Shown here in pieces: positions 7,298 to 15,812 of a stretch of DNA of 56,983 nucleotides. The notes below the pieces were generated by a model, which made no database searches, was not told where the DNA came from, and worked only from the letters and a program-made list of their open reading frames with translations. The translations under genes were made by a program, and so were the position numbers. Each line of letters begins with the position of its first letter. Position 1 is the first letter of the stretch. The DNA lies in NCBI GenBank assembly GCA_049700315.1, contig JBNAVN010000011.1, forward strand, positions 1 to 56,983, written 5' to 3'. This DNA is from JAOAFX01 sp049700315. GTDB taxonomy: Bacteria > Hydrothermota > Tepidihabitantia > SM23-42 > JAOAFX01.

Positions 7298-8713
7298 ATG
7301 TTTGTTATTATCATCTGCTTTCTCATCACACAAAGTCCTCAGATAAAATGGGGAAGGATATATGGTGGAGAAGATGAAGACTATTTAAAAGCAGTCCTTG
7401 AATGTGCGGATAAAGGATTTATTGCCGTCGGTTCAACAAATTCATATGGTAATGGGGATTATGATGTATATGTCTTGAAAGTTGACTCACTCGGTTTTCC
7501 TGAGTGGTCAAAGGCATATGGTGGCACAGATGATGATTATGGTTATGCATTCTGTCAAACAATTGATAATGGCTATATTATTGCAGGTGCAACAGATTCT
7601 TATGGACAGGGTGGTAAAGATATTTTTCTAATAAAAATGAATGAAAATGGTGATTCAGTCTGGACAAAGGTCTATGGTGATTCACTTGATGAAACAGGAT
7701 ATTCCATTATACCTGCTGGAAATAATTCCTATGTAATATGTGGAGCAACAAATTCAATGGGTGCTGGTGGACTTGATATCCTGGTAATGAAGATTGATTC
7801 AATTGGTGAGGTTATATGGTCAAAGACCTATGGAGGAATTTTTGATGATTGTGGTTTTTGTATTAATGCAACTTATGATAAAGGTTTTATAATAACCGGG
7901 GCAACTTATTCTTTCAGCAATGGAGAGAGTGATGTATATGTCATAAAGATTGACTCCTTAGGTAATGAAGAATGGTCAGCAACCTATGGTTCTAATGATG
8001 ACGAAAAAGGATTCTGTGTTCAACAGACTTCAGATTCTGGATATGTCGTTTGTGGAACTGCCTATTCTGTTCTTTTAGGTTATGAATGGTGTTTACTAAG
8101 ATATAATGAGCGTGGCACTCTGGTCTGGCATACATTCCAGGGCAGTCTAAATGATGATTTTGCATATTCAGTCCAGGAAATAGGGGAAAAGAATTATATA
8201 ATCGGCGGCAATTTCAGCTATGAACTATATGTAGTAAGGGCAGATACATCAGGACTCAATGTCTGGATGTTGATATACGGTGGTCCGGGCACAGATTGTG
8301 CTTATTCCGTAAAGAAAACACAGGACCATGGTTATATCATTGCCGGTATGACAAATTCTTATGGTGCTGGTGATAACAATGCATATCTTGTCAGAACCTA
8401 TCCTGACCAGGTTGGAATCAGGGAATTCTATTCTAAAAATATTTTTTTAAGCACTGATCTTCGGATTTATCCCTCACCATTCAAAAATAAATTAAATATT
8501 TTCTACAAATATAGTAAAAATTCTCTTTCAATAAAAATCTATGATGTGAGCGGGAGGTTGGTGAGACAATTTGATCATTTGACCCTTCAACCACTTAACC
8601 ACATCGTCTGGGATGGGACTGATAGAGATGGGAATGAAGTTTCTGCAGGGATGTATATTATGTGTATTGAAGAATGTTCAGAGCGGTTAGTGAGGGTCGT
8701 AGTAAAATACTGA
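7298..8713 (+). CDS. Secreted beta-propeller-like repeat protein with FlgD-like/T9SS-like C-terminal tail
   Basis: A 471-residue exported protein with a short hydrophobic N-terminal signal (MFVIIICFLITQS). Residues about 20-370 contain seven or eight repeats of roughly 50 residues, with the recurring pattern W.K.YGG..DD.GY....T.D.GYI..G.T.SYG.G..D....KID..G. This is typical of the delta-60/SBBP-like propeller repeats in FCB-group and related bacteria. The C-terminus (about 390-471) has YPSPFKNKL, IKIYDVSGRLVRQF and WDGTDRDGNEVSAGMYIM, a FlgD-like/type-A sorting fold used in type IX secretion. The tail suggests export to the cell surface or medium. I cannot assign a ligand. No operon partner is visible. 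Confidence 0.75.
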   Translation: MFVIIICFLITQSPQIKWGRIYGGEDEDYLKAVLECADKGFIAVGSTNSYGNGDYDVYVLKVDSLGFPEWSKAYGGTDDDYGYAFCQTIDNGYIIAGATDSYGQGGKDIFLIKMNENGDSVWTKVYGDSLDETGYSIIPAGNNSYVICGATNSMGAGGLDILVMKIDSIGEVIWSKTYGGIFDDCGFCINATYDKGFIITGATYSFSNGESDVYVIKIDSLGNEEWSATYGSNDDEKGFCVQQTSDSGYVVCGTAYSVLLGYEWCLLRYNERGTLVWHTFQGSLNDDFAYSVQEIGEKNYIIGGNFSYELYVVRADTSGLNVWMLIYGGPGTDCAYSVKKTQDHGYIIAGMTNSYGAGDNNAYLVRTYPDQVGIREFYSKNIFLSTDLRIYPSPFKNKLNIFYKYSKNSLSIKIYDVSGRLVRQFDHLTLQPLNHIVWDGTDRDGNEVSAGMYIMCIEECSERLVRVVVKY

Positions 8714-9111
8714 GATTTTTTTGAATAAGTTTATCGTTATACGGGTGCACAGCCCGCTCGTCATCGGTCGATCGGAGCCTCGGTGCCCCGGAGAATCGGA
8801 GACAAACTAATCCAATAAATACGCGACTGAAGTCGCTACTCCAGATCAGAAGGACAATTGGTTAAATGATTAAAAGGTTAAATAACAGATAGCCAGGGGA
8901 CGTCTGCCCCGAAATTAATGCTCGTTACACGTTCCACCTTTCACGAAATTTAAGGGGTAGAGAATTTATTCCCGTAAAGCAAGATTAATCCTGTATTAGA
9001 TAGGGGTGTTTAACTCATTGGAAGTTCGTCTTTTTACGCCAATAAATTGGGCAAATACAGTTCAGAAAACTTTGCCCTTTTAATAGCTGATGAATCAGGA
9101 AAAATCACTCG
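8714..9111. other. Intergenic region with degraded repeat sequence
   Basis: I find no supported gene. The stretch is locally GC-rich (around 8741-8800) and holds GCGACT-GA-AGTCGC followed by TACTCC (8823-8836), another member of the palindrome family with a two-base centre. Confidence 0.4.
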
Positions 9112-9139
9112 TTGACATCAGTCCAACCATTAATATAAT
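9112..9139 (+). promoter_or_regulatory. Promoter giving a leaderless mRNA for the glutamine-amidotransferase-like lipoprotein
   Basis: TTGACA (9112-9117), a 16-base spacer and TATAAT (9134-9139), with the ATG at 9146 six bases further on. No Shine-Dalgarno is present. Confidence 0.7.
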
Positions 9140-9145
9140 TCATAT

Positions 9146-10354
9146 ATGAAAGATCGGTCCCAGAAGAATATTGCATATTTAACTAATTTGCTTTTGATTT
9201 TATTATTCATTATCTCCTGCAGGGAAAATATAGTGCAGAATCATGAATGCAGATTCTGGGGAATCATTTTTTCAGAAGATTTCTCAGGAACAGACAATAT
9301 CATCACAGCCCACCTTGATTCATTGTGTAAACTTGGGAGTAATAATCCTGATGGCTGGGGTATTGCATATTTCATTGAATCACAGAGCGATACAATCCTG
9401 CCTGTTATCAGTCGTGGAGAACCTTCTGCACCGCTTGATCCGAGATATTCAGAAATAGTTAAAGAGTTAATCAGAAATGTTACACATTCTGCAGTTGCCC
9501 ATGTGCGTAAGGGCTCAAGCGGTCCAACAGGCGGAATACCTGACCCACATCCATTCAGAAGAAAATGTATCAATAGAAGAGTTGATATGTTATTTGCCCA
9601 TAATGGAACGATCAATGTTGATATCCTGCTCAGATTGATTGCAAATATAAATCCATTTTATCTTGAACAGAATCCACCTGATTATTCGCCAAATTATCTT
9701 GATTCTGACCTATTTTCTATTCTCATTGTTGAGGTTATGGATACATATCCTGACCTTACTATTGAAGAATGTATAAAAATGGCGGTCACAAAACTTGATT
9801 CAGCATTGGGTATGAATAGTGCTCAACTAAACTTTGTAATGTCTTCTGGCAATACTTTGTGGGCATTGAATTTCACAAAGTCAGAGCCAAGGGCGATAAC
9901 TGCATATTATTATCCTGATACTATAATCTCAAATTTCTGGGTCGTTGCCTCACAGCCGCTTGATACAATGAGCCAGAAATGGGTTGAAATTCCAAATCGC
10001 ACAATTGCCTGTTTAAAGCCGAATGAGCCGGTCCGTTTGATTCCAATAAATCAAAAATTTGACCTTTCAGGAAAAGATGTAACAAGAAATTTTATCCCTG
10101 AGCCAAATCCGTTCAATAAATCAATCAATATCAATTATTATGTATCTCAACCAGGGATTGTAAAAATAGATATATATGACGAAGCCGGAAGGCTGGTGAA
10201 AAGATTGCTTGATGAATTCAAAATATCTGGAGAATATGTTATAACCTGGGATGGCTGTGATGAAGCGAATGTTCTTCTACCGAATGGAATTTATTTCTGT
10301 CATATCCGGAACGAGAAGCAGGTGAAGAGTTTAAAGATAATTTTGGTCAATTGA
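9146..10354 (+). CDS. Exported class-II glutamine-amidotransferase-fold protein with T9SS-like tail
   Basis: A 402-residue protein. The N-terminus is a signal peptide with a lipobox (FIISC, Cys25). From Cys35 the sequence follows YafJ-type class-II glutamine amidotransferases: CRFWGII in place of the usual N-terminal MCRLxG, NPDGWGIAY (67-75), AHVRKGSSG (118-126), and AHNGTI (151-156). In that Ntn-hydrolase family the nucleophile is an N-terminal Cys, so here Cys35 would have to be freed by propeptide cleavage. The last 80 residues (from EPNPFNKS) form a FlgD-like/sorting-type tail with VKIDIYDEAGRLVKRL and WDGCDEANVLLPNGIYFCHI. Activity is unproven; a secreted amidohydrolase or acylase is a reasonable guess. 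Confidence 0.72.
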   Translation: MKDRSQKNIAYLTNLLLILLFIISCRENIVQNHECRFWGIIFSEDFSGTDNIITAHLDSLCKLGSNNPDGWGIAYFIESQSDTILPVISRGEPSAPLDPRYSEIVKELIRNVTHSAVAHVRKGSSGPTGGIPDPHPFRRKCINRRVDMLFAHNGTINVDILLRLIANINPFYLEQNPPDYSPNYLDSDLFSILIVEVMDTYPDLTIEECIKMAVTKLDSALGMNSAQLNFVMSSGNTLWALNFTKSEPRAITAYYYPDTIISNFWVVASQPLDTMSQKWVEIPNRTIACLKPNEPVRLIPINQKFDLSGKDVTRNFIPEPNPFNKSININYYVSQPGIVKIDIYDEAGRLVKRLLDEFKISGEYVITWDGCDEANVLLPNGIYFCHIRNEKQVKSLKIILVN

Positions 10355-10386
10355 ATTACAATAAGTAAAAATATTTTATCTATCAT

Positions 10387-10496
10387 TCATTCCGTTGCAA
10401 AAGGCGTTTCGTTATCTGGTTTTGGTCCTTCGTCAAAATTAAAATTCTTACGAATTGACTCCATGAGGTCTTTTTTTCACAGCGAAGGCATAGCAT
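10387..10496 (-). pseudogene. Possible remnant of a small frameshifted gene
   Basis: On the minus strand, ATG 10496 starts MLCLRCEKK. At a run of seven A bases (10477-10471) a shift of frame would join it to DLMESIRKNFNFDEGPKP and a stop at 10387. The composition looks coding (a CxxC start and a charged tail), but I recognise no family. It may be chance. The remaining bases between 10355 and the purB promoter hold nothing else I can support. Confidence 0.2.
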
Positions 10497-10585
10497 TTTT
10501 TAAATAAGATGTATTAGCAATTCTGAAAGAAATTCAGGAATGGGCTGCTGTACTCCAAAATTCCCCCTGGATGTAAAAATTTCTG

Positions 10586-10613
10586 TTGAAAATAAAGAAT
10601 TTCTGGATATAAT
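10586..10613 (+). promoter_or_regulatory. Promoter giving a leaderless purB mRNA
   Basis: TTGAAA (10586-10591), a 16-base spacer and TATAAT (10608-10613), with the ATG at 10620 six bases later. No Shine-Dalgarno is present. Confidence 0.65.
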
Positions 10614-10619
10614 TGTTTT

Positions 10620-11888
10620 ATGATAAAGAGGTATGAAACCGAAGAGATAAGAAAGATATTCAGCGAAGAGCACAAGATGGAAGTATGGGTTTCTGTTGAG
10701 AAGGCGGTTGCCCAGGTCCAGGAAGAACTTGGAATCATTCCAAAAGGATTGAGTAAAAGATTAGAAAAGATAAAGATAGACCCAGCCCGGGTTGAAGAGA
10801 TAGAAAAGATAACAAATCACGATGTTATTGCCTTTCTTGAGGCAATCAGGGAAAAGATTGGAAAAGAAGAAGTAAGATGGCTCCATTTTGGTATGACTTC
10901 ATACGACCTTGTTGATACTTCATGGGGATTGATATTGAGGGATGGTCTTAACATTGTGCTGAAGGATATAGAAAAACTATTAAAAATTTTAAAGAGGCTT
11001 GAAGTTAAATATCACAGTACCCCGCAAATAGGAAGGACCCATGGAATTTTTGCCCAGCCCATCACATTTGGATATAAAATAAATTCCTGGTATCAGGAAG
11101 TATTAAGGGCAAGGAATAGAACAAATCAGGCACTTAAAGAAATTTCTTATGGTAAATTATCAGGGGCTGTTGGTAGTTATACAATAATTCCGCCTGATAT
11201 TGAAAAAAGAGTGATGAAAAAATTGGGATTGAAACCTGAACCAGTTTCAACCCAGGTCATTCCCAGGGACCGCCATGCCTATCTTTTGACTGTTCTTGTA
11301 TTATATGGATGTGCAATAGAAAGGATTGCGACTGAGATAAGAAATCTTTCGCGCTCAGAAATTGGTGAAGTTGGTGAACCCTTTACAAAAGGCCAAAAAG
11401 GTTCATCAGCAATGCCCCATAAACAGAATCCCATCATCTGTGAAAGGGTGTGTGGTCTTGTAAAGGTGCTCAGGGGATATTTGATCCCTGCATTTGAGAA
11501 TATAAATCTCTGGCATGAAAGGGATTTGACAAATTCTTCCGTGGAGAGGATTATCATACCTGATGCATTTCATATTGTCCATTATACAACAAAAAAGATG
11601 TTATGGGTCTTAGAAAATCTAAGGGTTTATCCTGAACGGATGATGGAGAATATCAATAACAGCCTTGGTCTTTATGCATCACAGAACTTGATGAATAGAT
11701 TGATTGAAAAAGGGATGAACAGAAAAACAGCGTACGACCTGGTACAGACACTTTCATTTCAGGCAATGAAAGAAAAGCAAAATCTGAAAACAATTGCCCC
11801 CAAAAATGGTCAGGTAATAAAATATCTTAATCGCAATGACATTGAAAGCGTATTTGATTTGAAGTGGTTTTTGAGAAATATTTTGTGA
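10620..11888 (+). CDS. purB: Adenylosuccinate lyase
   Basis: A 422-residue fumarase/aspartase-superfamily enzyme. By family it catalyses two steps of purine synthesis: SAICAR to AICAR plus fumarate, and adenylosuccinate to AMP plus fumarate. The superfamily signature SSAMPHKQNP is at about residues 261-270. Also visible are the TSYDLVDTSW region near 97, the conserved RTHG in GRTHGIFAQPITFG near 140, and the tetramer-type helical core. The length is normal for the short PurB class. It appears monocistronic with its own leaderless promoter; a new promoter begins 2 bases after its stop codon for the next gene. Confidence 0.93.
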   Translation: MIKRYETEEIRKIFSEEHKMEVWVSVEKAVAQVQEELGIIPKGLSKRLEKIKIDPARVEEIEKITNHDVIAFLEAIREKIGKEEVRWLHFGMTSYDLVDTSWGLILRDGLNIVLKDIEKLLKILKRLEVKYHSTPQIGRTHGIFAQPITFGYKINSWYQEVLRARNRTNQALKEISYGKLSGAVGSYTIIPPDIEKRVMKKLGLKPEPVSTQVIPRDRHAYLLTVLVLYGCAIERIATEIRNLSRSEIGEVGEPFTKGQKGSSAMPHKQNPIICERVCGLVKVLRGYLIPAFENINLWHERDLTNSSVERIIIPDAFHIVHYTTKKMLWVLENLRVYPERMMENINNSLGLYASQNLMNRLIEKGMNRKTAYDLVQTLSFQAMKEKQNLKTIAPKNGQVIKYLNRNDIESVFDLKWFLRNIL

Positions 11889-11890
11889 TA

Positions 11891-11918
11891 TTGACTTTGT
11901 TCCTAAAATTGCTATAAT
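11891..11918 (+). promoter_or_regulatory. Promoter giving a leaderless mRNA for the PLP acyltransferase pair
   Basis: TTGACT (11891-11896), a 16-base spacer and TATAAT (11913-11918), with the ATG at 11925 six bases later. Confidence 0.7.
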
Positions 11919-11924
11919 CAAGTA

Positions 11925-13112
11925 ATGGACTTATTCAAAAAATGCAGGGCAACAGTTGAAGCAGTACAACGGGCAAAAAGCATTGATATTTATCCCTATT
12001 TCACACCCATTGAATCAGCCCAGGACCATCGCGTAATCATTAAAGGCAAGGAATATATAATGATTGGTTCCAATGGATACCTGGGATTGGCTTCAGATGA
12101 ACGGCTTAAGCACGCAGCGATTGAAGCAATAAAGAAATATGGTTCTACTTGTTCAGGATCAAGATTTCTGAATGGTACACTTGATCTCCATGTCAAACTT
12201 GAAAAAGAACTTACTGAATTTTTTGAAAAAGAAGGTGCCATTGTTTTTTCCACTGGATTTCAAACAAATCTCGGTATAATTTCTGCAATTGCAGGTAAAG
12301 ATGATGTTATTATCATTGACCGACAGGACCATGCTTCTATCATAGATGGATGCAGGCTTTCGTTTGCTGATGTGAAGAAATTTAAGCATAATGATATGGA
12401 GGATTTAGAAAGAATATTGAAGTCAATTCCTCATAACAAAGGAAAATTGATTGTTGTGGATGGAGTCTTCAGCATGGAAGGAGATGTAATAAATCTACCT
12501 GAGGTTGTCAAACTGAAGAAAAAATATAATGCAAGGTTGCTTGTAGATGATGCCCATGGCATAGGTGTTCTGGGCAAAAATGGCCGTGGTGTGTGTGAAC
12601 ATTTTAATCTATTAAATGAAGTGGATATAATTATGGGTACTTTCAGCAAATCATTTGCCTCGCTTGGTGGTTTTGTGGTTTCTGAAAAGGATGTAATAAC
12701 CCATATCCGCCATACAGCACGGGCATTGATATTTTCTGCCAGTATGACTCCGGCGATGGTCGCCAGTGTGTTAAAATCACTGGAGATAATAAAGAGCGAA
12801 CCAGACCGTAGAAAAAGGCTCTGGGAGATAACCGAAAAGGTCAGAAAGGGATTTAAAGATATAGGGCTTGATACCGGTGAAAGCACAACCCCCGTGATTC
12901 CGGTCATCATCGGCGAAGATGAAAAGTGTTTTGCCTTCTGGAAAAGCCTTTTTAAAAATGGTGTCTTTGCCAATCCGGTTATATCACCGGCAACACCACC
13001 GGGTCGGGCATTAATAAGGACGAGTTATATGGCAACCCACACTGATGAGGATATTTCAATTATCCTTGATGTATTTGCCCGATGTGCTAAAGAATTTGGT
13101 CTGGTGAAGTGA
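11925..13112 (+). CDS. Alpha-oxoamine synthase family PLP enzyme (serine palmitoyltransferase-like)
   Basis: A 395-residue pyridoxal-phosphate enzyme of the alpha-oxoamine synthase family (serine palmitoyltransferase, 2-amino-3-ketobutyrate CoA ligase, 8-amino-7-oxononanoate synthase). Visible features are GSNGYLGLASD (48-58), GSTCSGSRFLNGT (73-85), DRQDHAS with the cofactor-stacking His136, LLVDDAHGIG with Asp208/209, and the PLP lysine Lys242 in GTFSKSFASLGG. The N-terminal extension (residues 1-40) before the catalytic core resembles serine palmitoyltransferase more than BioF. No biotin or threonine-catabolism genes are near. The gene is translationally coupled to a GNAT-like gene. I favour a sphingoid-base or related long-chain-base synthase; substrate choice cannot be proven from motifs. 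Confidence 0.8.
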   Translation: MDLFKKCRATVEAVQRAKSIDIYPYFTPIESAQDHRVIIKGKEYIMIGSNGYLGLASDERLKHAAIEAIKKYGSTCSGSRFLNGTLDLHVKLEKELTEFFEKEGAIVFSTGFQTNLGIISAIAGKDDVIIIDRQDHASIIDGCRLSFADVKKFKHNDMEDLERILKSIPHNKGKLIVVDGVFSMEGDVINLPEVVKLKKKYNARLLVDDAHGIGVLGKNGRGVCEHFNLLNEVDIIMGTFSKSFASLGGFVVSEKDVITHIRHTARALIFSASMTPAMVASVLKSLEIIKSEPDRRKRLWEITEKVRKGFKDIGLDTGESTTPVIPVIIGEDEKCFAFWKSLFKNGVFANPVISPATPPGRALIRTSYMATHTDEDISIILDVFARCAKEFGLVK

Positions 13113-14224
13113 TTAAAGTAATTCCTGTTAAAGATGAAAAAGAATTAAAGGCATTTGTAGAATTGCCTTATCGCTTATACAAAAATAATCGTTACTGGGT
13201 TCCTCCGTTAAAAAGGGATGTATACAATCTTTTTGATAAGAAGAAATATCCATTCTGGGAGCATGCAGAGCGTGAGATGTTCCTTGTGTATCGTGATAAG
13301 GAAATGGTTGGAAGAATTTGTGCAATCGTTGACTACAATTTCACTGAGTTTTGGAATGAAAAAACCGGTTATTTCGGATTTTTTGAATGCGAAGATGATG
13401 TTGAAGCAGCAGTCGCATTATTCAGGGCAGTACGCAATTTTCATAAAGAAAAAGGGATGACAAAATATGTTGGACCCTTCAATCCTTCAACTAATGAAGA
13501 AGTAGGCTTTCTCCTTGAAGGTTATTTCTTGGAACCAATGATAATGATGACATATACATTTGACTACTACCACGAACTTGCTACATCCGCCGGGTTAACC
13601 AAGGCAAAAGATTTATATGCATTTTATATTGAGGCAAAAAACGCACCATTTGAGAGATTAGAAAGAATGTGCTCCATTATTCGCAAAAGGGTTAGAGATT
13701 TGAAGGTGAGACCAGTAAATATTGATGAATTCTCAAACGAAGTGAAGAAAATCAAAGAAGTCTATAATGATGCGTGGAGTAGAAACTGGGGTTTTGTGCC
13801 TATGACCGACGCTGAATTCAGTCATATTGCAAAAACTCTGAAAGACCTAATTGTGCCAGAACTGGTTATCATTGTGGAAGTTGATAATATGCCAGTTGGT
13901 GTTTCCCTCACTGTACCGAATTACAATTTTATACTCAAAAAACTCAATGGTAATTTGAATCTACCAGGCATGTTAAAATTTCTGTATTACAAAAACAAAA
14001 TTAAGGAAGCGCGGTTAATGATTATGGGCGTGAAGAAAGAATATCAAAAATTAGGGCTGGAAGGATTGATGGTTCTTGAAACCCTGAAGGCAGGGATGAA
14101 ACTCGGATACAACAGTGGAGAACTGAGCTGGACCCTTGAAGATAACTATTCAGTAAATAACACAATAGTAAAAATGGGTGGTAGATTATACAAAAAATAT
14201 AGAATATATCAGGATATAGTGTAA
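13109..14224 (+). CDS. GNAT-fold acyltransferase-like protein coupled to the oxoamine synthase
   Basis: A 371-residue protein starting at a GTG that overlaps the TGA of the preceding gene (GTGA), so the two are translationally coupled. The sequence resembles a family of roughly 370-390-residue GNAT-like proteins: LPYRLYKNNRYWVPPLKRD near residues 18-37, VGPFNPSTNEEVGFLLEG near 122-139, and a C-terminal GNAT-like part with MIMGVKKEYQKLGLEGLM near 310-327. Bacterial ceramide synthase is a GNAT-type acyltransferase that works with serine palmitoyltransferase, and this neighbour arrangement fits that role. The functional link is inference; the protein could acylate another amine. Confidence 0.65.
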   Translation: MIKVIPVKDEKELKAFVELPYRLYKNNRYWVPPLKRDVYNLFDKKKYPFWEHAEREMFLVYRDKEMVGRICAIVDYNFTEFWNEKTGYFGFFECEDDVEAAVALFRAVRNFHKEKGMTKYVGPFNPSTNEEVGFLLEGYFLEPMIMMTYTFDYYHELATSAGLTKAKDLYAFYIEAKNAPFERLERMCSIIRKRVRDLKVRPVNIDEFSNEVKKIKEVYNDAWSRNWGFVPMTDAEFSHIAKTLKDLIVPELVIIVEVDNMPVGVSLTVPNYNFILKKLNGNLNLPGMLKFLYYKNKIKEARLMIMGVKKEYQKLGLEGLMVLETLKAGMKLGYNSGELSWTLEDNYSVNNTIVKMGGRLYKKYRIYQDIV

Positions 14225-14244
14225 GGGCAATAGTTTCCGATTTC

Positions 14245-14272
14245 TTGACAAAATATTATTTTGGCGTATAAT
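14245..14272 (+). promoter_or_regulatory. Promoter of the GYD-thiC unit
   Basis: TTGACA (14245-14250), a 16-base spacer and TATAAT (14267-14272). Transcription would start near 14279, leaving a leader of about 14 bases that contains AGGAGG (14283-14288). There is no room for a TPP riboswitch. Confidence 0.7.
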
Positions 14273-14292
14273 ATAAATTATGAGGAGGCACA

Positions 14293-14538
14293 ATGACTTT
14301 TATCACGACACTTGATGTGATTCCGGGTCGTGCTGATGAACTGCTAAATTCAATAAAGGGACTGAATATACCCACGGATATAAAAGTTAGAGAATTTTTA
14401 TCCCTTTTTGGAAAACCTGATTTTGTGCTTATCTTTGAGGCACCGGATGAAGAAAAGGCAATGAATTTTATTCTCAAATTCGTTGCCTATGCCACACCCA
14501 AAACTTCACTTGGTGTCAATGTAGAATATCCAAAATGA
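14293..14538 (+). CDS. GYD-domain-like small protein
   Basis: An 81-residue protein with the fold pattern of small ferredoxin-like GYD or Lrp-ligand-binding-like domains: TFITTLDVIPGRADELLNSI at the start, then FGKPDFVLIFEAPDEEKAMNF around residues 42-62. In the GYD family the equivalent of GKPD is the G-[YR]-[DS] motif. Biochemical role is unknown; members often sit beside metabolic genes. A strong AGGAGG site precedes ATG 14293. It overlaps thiC by 4 bases (ATGA), so the two are co-translated. Confidence 0.65.
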   Translation: MTFITTLDVIPGRADELLNSIKGLNIPTDIKVREFLSLFGKPDFVLIFEAPDEEKAMNFILKFVAYATPKTSLGVNVEYPK

Positions 14539-15812
14539 GTAATTCAATAAATAAACTTGCCAGAGAAGAAGGGATAGAACCTGAGAAGTTGAACAGAAAC
14601 CTTAAGGATGGCACCGCAGTATTAGTAAGAAGCCATCTCCACAACATAAGACCGCTATTACTTGGAAAGGGATGCAGAACCAAGATAAATGCCAATATCG
14701 GCACTTCTCCGGACTTTGCCAGTTTGAAATATGAATTAAGAAAATTGAGGGTAGCAATTGAAAATGGTGCAGATGCAGTGATGGATCTATCAACCGGCGG
14801 GGATATAGATAAAATCCGAAAAGAAATCGTTAGTGCCTCTGAAAAGGCGGTAGGAACTGTACCCATATATCAGGTTGCAATTGAGATGCGCAAAAAGAAA
14901 AAGCCCTTTACAAAATCTTCAGTAAATGAAATCTTTGAAACTATTGAGAAACACCTTGAGGATGGGGTTGATTTTATAACAGTCCACTGTGGGGTTACAC
15001 AGGAAGCAATAAAAGGAATGGAAAAAAAGAGAAGGGTCTGTGGAGTTGTGAGCAGAGGCGGTTCTATGATGATTGAATGGATGAAGGCAAATAATAAAGA
15101 AAATCCCCTTTATGAATATTATGACCGTCTGCTTAAGTTAGCGAAAAAATACTCGGCGACACTCAGCCTTGGTGATGGTTTAAGACCCGGTGCGATAAGC
15201 GACGCTACAGATGAGTATCAGATAAAAGAACTTGTGGTCATTGGCGATCTTGTAAGGCAAGCAAGAAAGTATGGTGTATCAGTAATTGTAGAAGGACCGG
15301 GCCATATCCCGATCAATGAAATTGAGGCAAATATAAAATTACAGAAAACAATATGTGATGGTGCACCTTTTTATGTGCTTGGTCCTCTGGTCACTGATAT
15401 CGGGGCAGGTTATGACCACATTGTGGCAGCAATTGGTGGCGCCCTCGCGGGTTATTATGGCGCCGACTTTCTATGCTATGTTACACCTTCAGAACATCTT
15501 GGTCTACCCAGCGTTGAAGAAGTACGTGAGGGGGTTATTGCGTTGCGGATTGCAGCCCATGCTGCAGATATAGGTAAGGGTATTTCAAAATCCCGAGACC
15601 GAGACCTTTTGGTCTCACGTGCGCGCTACAACCTTGATTGGAACAAAATGTTAAAACTCTTGATCGATCCAGTTAAGGCAAAGAAAATTTTTATGCGCAA
15701 GCATTCCCGTTCATCTTTGACCTGTACAATGTGTGGAGAATTTTGTGCGATGAAAAGGACGCGGGAAATTTTCAGGAGGTCACAATGGAAACCAGCAAAG
15801 AAATCCGTTTAA
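14535..15812 (+). CDS. thiC: Phosphomethylpyrimidine synthase ThiC (short form)
   Basis: A 425-residue radical-SAM-like enzyme that by family converts aminoimidazole ribotide to hydroxymethylpyrimidine phosphate for thiamine. Visible motifs are NIGTSPDFASLKYELRKL near residues 55-72, NGADAVMDLSTGGD near 77-90, SLGDGLRPGAISDATDEYQ near 214-232, and EGPGHIPINEIEANI near 254-268. The C-terminal cluster CTMCGEFC (Cys397, 400, 404) is a CX2CX3C form, one residue shorter than the CX2CX4C I expect in long bacterial ThiC. The short length lacks the N-terminal domain of proteobacterial ThiC. BzaF, the ThiC paralogue for benzimidazole synthesis, is an alternative; no other thiamine or cobamide gene is in the window to decide. 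Confidence 0.85.
   Translation: MSNSINKLAREEGIEPEKLNRNLKDGTAVLVRSHLHNIRPLLLGKGCRTKINANIGTSPDFASLKYELRKLRVAIENGADAVMDLSTGGDIDKIRKEIVSASEKAVGTVPIYQVAIEMRKKKKPFTKSSVNEIFETIEKHLEDGVDFITVHCGVTQEAIKGMEKKRRVCGVVSRGGSMMIEWMKANNKENPLYEYYDRLLKLAKKYSATLSLGDGLRPGAISDATDEYQIKELVVIGDLVRQARKYGVSVIVEGPGHIPINEIEANIKLQKTICDGAPFYVLGPLVTDIGAGYDHIVAAIGGALAGYYGADFLCYVTPSEHLGLPSVEEVREGVIALRIAAHAADIGKGISKSRDRDLLVSRARYNLDWNKMLKLLIDPVKAKKIFMRKHSRSSLTCTMCGEFCAMKRTREIFRRSQWKPAKKSV

Noticed and set aside
8240..8256. A 15-base match (AGATACATCAGGACT) between the structured element at 7155 and the coding sequence of the adjacent propeller gene
   Set aside because: Short, lies in ordinary repeat codons of the protein, and does not extend; most likely coincidence.
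14251..14292. TPP riboswitch before thiC
   Set aside because: The predicted leader is far too short and no thi-box sequence is visible.
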